Assembly (NCBI GenBank): GCA_021818955.1 | Contig: JAKASR010000005.1 | Span: 1 to 64,000, forward strand | From: Acidobacteriota bacterium | Lineage (GTDB): Bacteria; Acidobacteriota; Terriglobia; Terriglobales; SCQP01 | Length of the DNA stretch: 64,000 bases | Direction of reading: 5' to 3' | Part shown: in pieces, positions 59,874-64,000 of the stretch | How the letters are laid out: each line of letters begins with the position of its first letter | How positions within the stretch are numbered: the stretch's first letter is position 1 | The notes under the pieces: model-generated | Database searches by the model: none | The model's input: the letters and a program-made list of their open reading frames with translations, nothing else | What the model was told of the DNA's origin: nothing | Made by a program: the position numbers and the translations under genes

Positions 59874-60653
59874 TTAATGACCCAGGAAGGTGATCAGCAA
59901 GCGGCTAATGACGAAGTCGCTCACGATCACCAGCAGCGAGGCGGTGACCACCGATTGGGTGGTGGCGCGGCCGACGCCCTGGGTGCCACCGCGCGCCTTG
60001 AGGCCGTAATAGCAACCGACCAGCGCCACGATGATGCCGAAGAAGACGGGTTTGGTCAGGCCTTGAACCAGATCATGAAAATCCAGGGCATAGAAGGCGG
60101 AAGACCAATATTGGCGGGCATCCAACCCGATGGCCAGCACGGCATAGACAAAGCCGCCGAAGATGCCGCAAATATCGGCCACGATGGTGAGGAAGAAATT
60201 CATGATCATGGTCGCCAGCAGGCGGGGGGTGACCAATTTTTTCATGGGGTCGGTGCCCAGGGCGCGCATGGCATCCAATTGCTCGGTGACCAGCATGGAG
60301 CCCAACTCGGAAGCCATGCCGGAGGCATTGCGCCCAGCCACCATCAGCGAGCTCAGCACCGGGCCCAGCTCGCGCACCAAAGAGATGGAAACCAGATCGC
60401 CGGTGCGCTCGATTTGCCCGTATTGCGCCAGCGTCGCGGAAAGCTGCAGCGCCATGACCGCTCCGGTAAAAAAGCCGGTGAGCATGACAATCGGCAGCGA
60501 ACCGACGCCGATGGTATCCATTTGCTGCAAGACGTCGTCGTAATAGAAAGGACGGCGGAAGATATTCTGAAAGGCGCGCGCCAGCAGCAGGGTGAAATCC
60601 TGCAGCGACAGCAGTTGGTCTTTGATCCAGCCTGCAACGGGCGAGTCGTCCAT
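59874..60653 (-). CDS. mlaE: MlaE-like phospholipid ABC transporter permease
   Basis: The 259-residue protein has five to six transmembrane segments and the MlaE/TGD1 family motifs: FYYDDVLQQMDTIGVGSLPI, VMLTGFFTGAVMALQ, LVRELGPVLSSLMVAGRNAS and GMASELGSMLVTEQLDAMRA. The ATG at 60653 is preceded by GGGAG, and an upstream in-frame extension has no homology. It starts the mlaE-mlaF operon, probably controlled from the gap at 60654-60863, which also holds a repeat fragment. Confidence 0.9.
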   Translation of the reverse strand: MDDSPVAGWIKDQLLSLQDFTLLLARAFQNIFRRPFYYDDVLQQMDTIGVGSLPIVMLTGFFTGAVMALQLSATLAQYGQIERTGDLVSISLVRELGPVLSSLMVAGRNASGMASELGSMLVTEQLDAMRALGTDPMKKLVTPRLLATMIMNFFLTIVADICGIFGGFVYAVLAIGLDARQYWSSAFYALDFHDLVQGLTKPVFFGIIVALVGCYYGLKARGGTQGVGRATTQSVVTASLLVIVSDFVISRLLITFLGH

Positions 60654-60747
60654 CTCAGCTCCCGAGCCAGCGGCGCGGACCGCATTCCGGCACATCCGGG
60701 TGAAGCGGTCCCGCAAAGCCCAATCTTAAGCTAACTTGCCGAGCCAC

Positions 60748-60788
60748 GCGGCTCAGCCGCATTTAGTTTTAGGCGCTAACGCTTTCAG
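60748..60788 (+). repeat. Dispersed repeat, head fragment
   Basis: GCGGCTCAGCCGC and TTTTAGGCGCTAACGCTTTC match the first about 40 bp of the dispersed repeat. The rest is missing. It lies between the DinB stop and the mlaE start. Confidence 0.65.
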
Positions 60789-60863
60789 TTTTCCGTTTCC
60801 AATTACCCGCGACTCAGCGGAGCAAGTCATGGATAGGGCTTAACTTTTACGAAAACCCGAGGC

Positions 60864-61379
60864 TCAACGCGGCGGCGCCGCACCCTCGGCCCGCCGTTGG
60901 CGATCAAAGACGATGAAATCGGTGGCGCGCACCGGGCGGCCGAGCCGGCGCAGGCTCTGGATGGCCTGGCCGCGGTGATAGGACTGATGTTGGGCCAGAT
61001 GGAGCAAGATCATGGCAACCGGCGTAGTCCAGCCGCGGCCTTGGGAATCCTGATAGCGCAGGCTGGCGGTCACCGGCCCGGCGGGCAAGCCATCGGCCCA
61101 GGCCGCCAGCGCCTCGGTTTCCCGCCGCCAGGCCGCCGCCAATGCCGCCGGACAGCTGAATTCCGAAGGCGCGGGCATGGCCGCGGTTTCTCCCCGCAGC
61201 CGTGCCGCCCAGATCCGCTCCGCGCCCAGCATATGGGTCAGGGTGCCGCGCAGGCTGCCGAAGCTGCCGCCGTCGTCACGCGCCCAATCCTCGGCGGATA
61301 TGTCCTCGATCAATTCCAGCAGCCGCGCCTGCGACCAGCGCATATAAGCGATTAAAGTCTGCAAATCTCCGTGATCCAT
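60864..61379 (-). CDS. DinB-family protein
   Basis: The 171-residue protein is a four-helix DinB-type protein of standard length without extra tails. The likely metal ligands are His in LTHMLGAERIWAARL and His residues in LLHLAQHQSYHRGQAIQSLR. It begins with ATG at 61379 (MDHGDLQTLIAYMRWSQARL); a TTG two codons earlier is unlikely. Many members use a thiol cofactor; the substrate is unknown. It is monocistronic. Confidence 0.85.
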   Translation of the reverse strand: MDHGDLQTLIAYMRWSQARLLELIEDISAEDWARDDGGSFGSLRGTLTHMLGAERIWAARLRGETAAMPAPSEFSCPAALAAAWRRETEALAAWADGLPAGPVTASLRYQDSQGRGWTTPVAMILLHLAQHQSYHRGQAIQSLRRLGRPVRATDFIVFDRQRRAEGAAPPR

Positions 61380-61556
61380 AAGCAAATTCTGCCGTATTCA
61401 CCGTTTTCCGCACAAGCCGCGACGGGCTGCCGCCAGGCTGGGAGGCGCCGCCTGGCGCGGGCATCCCGAGTCATAATAAAAAGGTATGTTGAAGCGGCCA
61501 AGCCGCAGCATTTACTGTCCGTTTTTAGCCAGACGGCAAGATTGGAAAAGAAACTT

Positions 61557-62330
61557 ATGAACCTTGACCCAAGCAAGTTCGGGCGCGCGACGATCGTTGA
61601 TCGCCATGATTTCAGTGAAGATTTATGGACCATCCGCGTCGCCCTGGATTTTCCTTTTAGCTTCAAACCCGGCCAATATGCCACGTTGGGCGTAACCGAT
61701 GATGAGGGCCTGCACGAGCGCGCTTATTCCATCGTTTCCAGCCCGCGTGAAAAAGAGCTGGAATTTTTTATCGAACTGGTGCCGCAAGGGGAACTGACGC
61801 CCCGCCTCTATAAGCTGAAAAAGGGCGACAGCATGAGCATCCGGCGCTCCGCCAAAGGCCTGTTTACGCTCGATCGCAAGAGCGGCCATACGCATCATTT
61901 GCAAGTCGCCACGGTGACCGGCGTCGCGCCGTTTTTGAGCGTGCTGCGCACTTTCATCCTGGGCGAGCCGGTTCCGGAAGGCATTAAAATCCTGTTGCTG
62001 GAAGCCGCCAGCCGTTCCTGGGAATTTCCCTATGTGGCCGAGTTGGATGAACTGGCGCGCAAGCTGCCGTTTTTCCAGGTGGTGCACTCCATTTCCCGGC
62101 CCTGGGAGGATAAAACCTGGACCGGCGAGAAGGGGCGCGCCGAAGACCTGGTGCGCAAATACGCCGATGCCGGCGGATTCACCGCCGACCGCACCACCGC
62201 CTATCTCTGCGGCCATCCGCAGATGATCGAAAATACCAAGTCGATTTTGTCGCGCGTGGGCTTTGAGAAAACGGCGCTGCACGAGGAAATTTACTGGATT
62301 CCGAAAAAAAGCGCGGCTGCGGGCGAATAG
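61557..62330 (+). CDS. fpr: Ferredoxin--NADP reductase
   Basis: The 257-residue flavoprotein has the FAD-binding domain (FSFKPGQYATLGV, ERAYSIVSSP with the RxYS motif), then an NADP-binding domain (VATVTGVAPFLSVLR, LEAASRSWEFPYVAEL, TAYLCGHPQMIENTKSIL) and a C-terminal VGFEKTALHEEIYW. Family length is about 250-260. The ATG at 61557 has GGAAAAG upstream. It transfers electrons between NADPH and ferredoxin or flavodoxin. It is monocistronic and convergent with the next gene, with a repeat copy between. Confidence 0.87.
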   Translation: MNLDPSKFGRATIVDRHDFSEDLWTIRVALDFPFSFKPGQYATLGVTDDEGLHERAYSIVSSPREKELEFFIELVPQGELTPRLYKLKKGDSMSIRRSAKGLFTLDRKSGHTHHLQVATVTGVAPFLSVLRTFILGEPVPEGIKILLLEAASRSWEFPYVAELDELARKLPFFQVVHSISRPWEDKTWTGEKGRAEDLVRKYADAGGFTADRTTAYLCGHPQMIENTKSILSRVGFEKTALHEEIYWIPKKSAAAGE

Positions 62331-62346
62331 GCGCGGCCGCCAGCGG

Positions 62347-62500
62347 CGCGGCTCGGCCGCTTTTACTTTTAAGCGCTGACGCTTTCGCAAAGGTCCGGCC
62401 GCAGCCGGACGCTTGGCGAAAACTCATGGCTGCCGAAAGTTTTTTTATCGTTAATAGCCGCGGGACCTAACCGGGACTCCGCGCGAACCCGGCCGGCGAG
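62347..62500 (+). repeat. Dispersed repeat, diverged copy lacking its tail
   Basis: Head GCGGCTCGGCCGCTTTTAC, a CCGGCCGCAGCCGG block and a diverged GC hairpin region (GCCGCGGGACC...) are present. The mini-hairpins and the GTTAAC tail are absent. It lies between the convergent fpr and hypothetical genes. Confidence 0.75.
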
Positions 62501-62519
62501 CATGGCTTCTCAGACAACG

Positions 62520-63074
62520 CTATTGCGTTTTGTTGCCGTTACCGCTTCCCGCCGGCTGGAGATGGAAGGAGTTCATGAAGCCATCGGTTGCCGCCGGCAG
62601 TTGGGTACCGGGCGCGCCCGCAAAGGCGGCAAAGGCGCGATGGCCCCGCACCCAAACGCGGCCACGATAGGTCATCTTATCGTTGCGGGAATCAAATTCA
62701 AGGCCGGCGATGCCGTCGGTCGAGATCGCGTGCTGATCCAGCAGCGACGCATGCGTGCTCTTATTGAAATTATCGCGATCGGCCGCGATCTCCCTCGAGA
62801 TGGAATTGATATGATCGTATCGGGTGTAGCCGACCAGATAAACGGCCGTGCCTGGGATAATACAACGCCACAAATAGGTCTGTTCCCCCGGCTTCGGCTG
62901 CGTATCGCCGACGTATTGGGGCGAGCAAGCGGGCGGCAAGTTCACCGAAAACTGGGAGCCGGCCGGATGAAAATAAGTCCAACCTCCGGTCGATTGAGCG
63001 GCGGCTAACAGGCAAACCACAAGCAACAGGACCGGCAGAAAGGATGCGCGAATGATTTTCATAGTATTGGCCAT
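62520..63074 (-). CDS. Secreted hypothetical protein
   Basis: The 184-residue protein has a signal peptide (LPVLLLVVCLLAAAQS) and a small exported domain. FHPAGSQFSVNLPPACSP and later WVRGHRAFAAFAGAP resemble the PsbP-like or DUF1795-type fold, in which a short hydrophobic start precedes a mixed alpha/beta domain; the match is weak. Two Cys residues (ACSP, WRC) might form a disulfide. The ATG at 63074 is used; an ATG four codons later is equally possible. A good sigma-70 promoter lies just upstream. Confidence 0.7.
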   Translation of the reverse strand: MANTMKIIRASFLPVLLLVVCLLAAAQSTGGWTYFHPAGSQFSVNLPPACSPQYVGDTQPKPGEQTYLWRCIIPGTAVYLVGYTRYDHINSISREIAADRDNFNKSTHASLLDQHAISTDGIAGLEFDSRNDKMTYRGRVWVRGHRAFAAFAGAPGTQLPAATDGFMNSFHLQPAGSGNGNKTQ

Positions 63075-63104
63075 GCCATGGTTTCTAAGATCAAACGTCC
63101 TTTA

Positions 63105-63132
63105 ACTATATAAAGGAACAACCATATGTCAA
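63105..63132 (-). promoter_or_regulatory. Sigma-70-like promoter for the secreted hypothetical protein
   Basis: On the minus strand a perfect TTGACA (63132-63127) is followed after 16 bp by TATAGT (63110-63105), five of six matches to the consensus. Transcription would start about 25 nt before the ATG at 63074. The boxes overlap the inverted repeat CCTTTA/TAAAGG (63099-63116). Confidence 0.65.
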
Positions 63133-63479
63133 GACGGATTGGCCCGGGGTGGCCCGCCGTGGCGCCGGCCCGGACAGCCACGATCAATCACAGGCCAGTC
63201 GGGGCTGCGCATGGCGGCATTCACGCGGAAAGCAAGCAAAGACCTGGAAGGCAGCGGCCTGTACGGGCTTACCACGCGTTCACGGCTTCCCTAACCGCAA
63301 GCCTATACCCCATGGTCCTCTGCAGGAGAGTTGACAGCCCCCCTGAAAAATACCGGGTTTATATGCTCGCACCATCGCAGCTCACTGATTTCGGCTACGA
63401 GGCTTCGCGAATCTGAAGTACGCTGAGAAATGCGCGACCTGTACCAGCGCGGCAGTGGAACCCGGCGGATACCATATCC
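63133..63479. other. Intergenic region without recognised feature
   Basis: This stretch of about 350 bp lies between divergent genes. A frame from ATG 63126 is open for 96 codons but has no family resemblance and overlaps the promoter of the minus-strand gene, so I do not call it. No promoter for the final gene is evident. Confidence 0.35.
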
Positions 63480-64000
63480 ATGCAAGGCGTATGGCTCATT
63501 GTACTTGCCCTGATCGGCATACAGTTCACGATCCTGGTGGGTCTATGGCAGCGCCGGCAGCGCCAACGGCTGACCCCGATACTGCAATTGCTGGATGCAG
63601 AGAGCGGAGTGCTGACACTGCCGCTGGTGGGCATACCGCAAATCGAGGGAAGATGGCACCGCCGCCAGGTGCGAATCCAAGCCTTCGAGCGGCGCGGCCG
63701 GCCGCAATTGCGGATAGGCTTAAGCTCCAGCGCCAGTATCTTTTTCACCGCACAACCGCGCCACGGCCCCAAGGCTCGTGGCCGGGTCCGCCGCCTGCAA
63801 GTTATGCTGCAAGCTCCGGAACTCGATGAAAACTTCCGTTTCTATTGCAATTCGTCCGATCGTTTTCGCGCCACCCTGCGCCGAGCCGGGGTCCAGTCCA
63901 GCCTGCTGGCATTGCTGAAAACCCCTTACCTGGCGCAGATCAATTCGGAAAATGGCTGGCTGGAGGCCCTGTTGCTCAGCGACCCGCAAAAAAAGGGATG
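63480..64000 (+). CDS. Membrane-anchored hypothetical protein (partial at window end)
   Basis: This gene starts at ATG 63480 and runs open off the window edge for 173 codons. The first 20 residues form a transmembrane helix (WLIVLALIGIQFTILVGLW), followed by a basic stretch (RRQRQR) and a globular region with alternating strands (GIPQIEGRWHRRQVRIQAFE, IFFTAQPRHGP). A GGCGGA box is possible 10 nt upstream. I do not recognise the family. The 3' end is missing. Confidence 0.65.
   Translation, partial: MQGVWLIVLALIGIQFTILVGLWQRRQRQRLTPILQLLDAESGVLTLPLVGIPQIEGRWHRRQVRIQAFERRGRPQLRIGLSSSASIFFTAQPRHGPKARGRVRRLQVMLQAPELDENFRFYCNSSDRFRATLRRAGVQSSLLALLKTPYLAQINSENGWLEALLLSDPQKKG

Noticed and set aside
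63126-63416. A 96-residue plus-strand frame with an AAAGGA box
   Set aside because: It has no recognisable composition or family and sits on the promoter of the opposite-strand gene; it stays possible but unsupported.

Overview
The window is GC-rich, gene-dense bacterial chromosome with short operons on both strands. It has no phage, plasmid, transposase, tRNA, rRNA or CRISPR array that I can see. The gene content suggests an Acidobacteriota-like organism: a CRTAC1/ASPIC-UnbV protein, a sortilin-like BNR protein, GldA/F/G-like ABC genes, an OPT transporter and several secreted glycoside hydrolases. That assignment is inference from gene content; no marker gene here settles it. Lipoproteins, Mla-type lipid transport genes and many secreted proteins point to a diderm cell.

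Layout. 0-7.4 kb: end of a hydrolase, ribokinase, a secreted FG-GAP/ASPIC protein, and an operon in which the rRNA methyltransferase rlmB is coupled to a betaine/choline-type ABC importer. 7.4-8 kb: three tandem copies of a dispersed repeat. 8-17 kb: egtD, acylphosphatase-apt, a DUF697 protein, a ribosome-hibernation/sigma-factor fusion, a LysM lytic transglycosylase with a third LysM behind a stop codon, a histone-H1-like protein, and a phosphatase/HipA-like kinase/DUF3037 operon. 17-24.6 kb: MOSC protein, citrate synthase, a frameshifted epimerase, GH18 and GH31 enzymes. 24.7-32 kb: a P-loop/dCMP deaminase fusion, Nudix and DinB proteins, cobalamin-binding protein, CobB and a GH35-like enzyme. 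32-39 kb: SDR, a dehydratase/GNAT/amidase operon, agmatine-to-putrescine genes aguB-aguA and a CBS protein. 39-48 kb: metH, OPT transporter with an overlapping zinc-ribbon gene, an HD-GYP regulator and a BON lipoprotein. 48-64 kb: an ABC ATPase, a sortilin-like protein, a YyaL-type protein, an AT-rich gap, a Gld-like ABC operon, mlaF-mlaE, DinB, a ferredoxin-NADP reductase and two unrecognised proteins.

How the genes connect. CobB, the BtuF-like protein and MetH suggest corrinoid salvage feeding methionine synthesis. AguA and AguB make putrescine. GH18, GH31, GH35 and the OPT transporter suggest use of external polysaccharides and peptides. The betaine importer serves osmoprotection.

The most unusual signals are: (1) a modular intergenic repeat present in about eleven full or partial copies, with mini-hairpins that show compensatory base changes and with ends that supply stop codons to neighbouring genes; (2) the HPF-sigma fusion; (3) the phosphatase/HipA-like kinase/DUF3037 module; (4) the P-loop/dCMP deaminase fusion; and (5) an MlaF ATPase lacking the Walker B glutamate.
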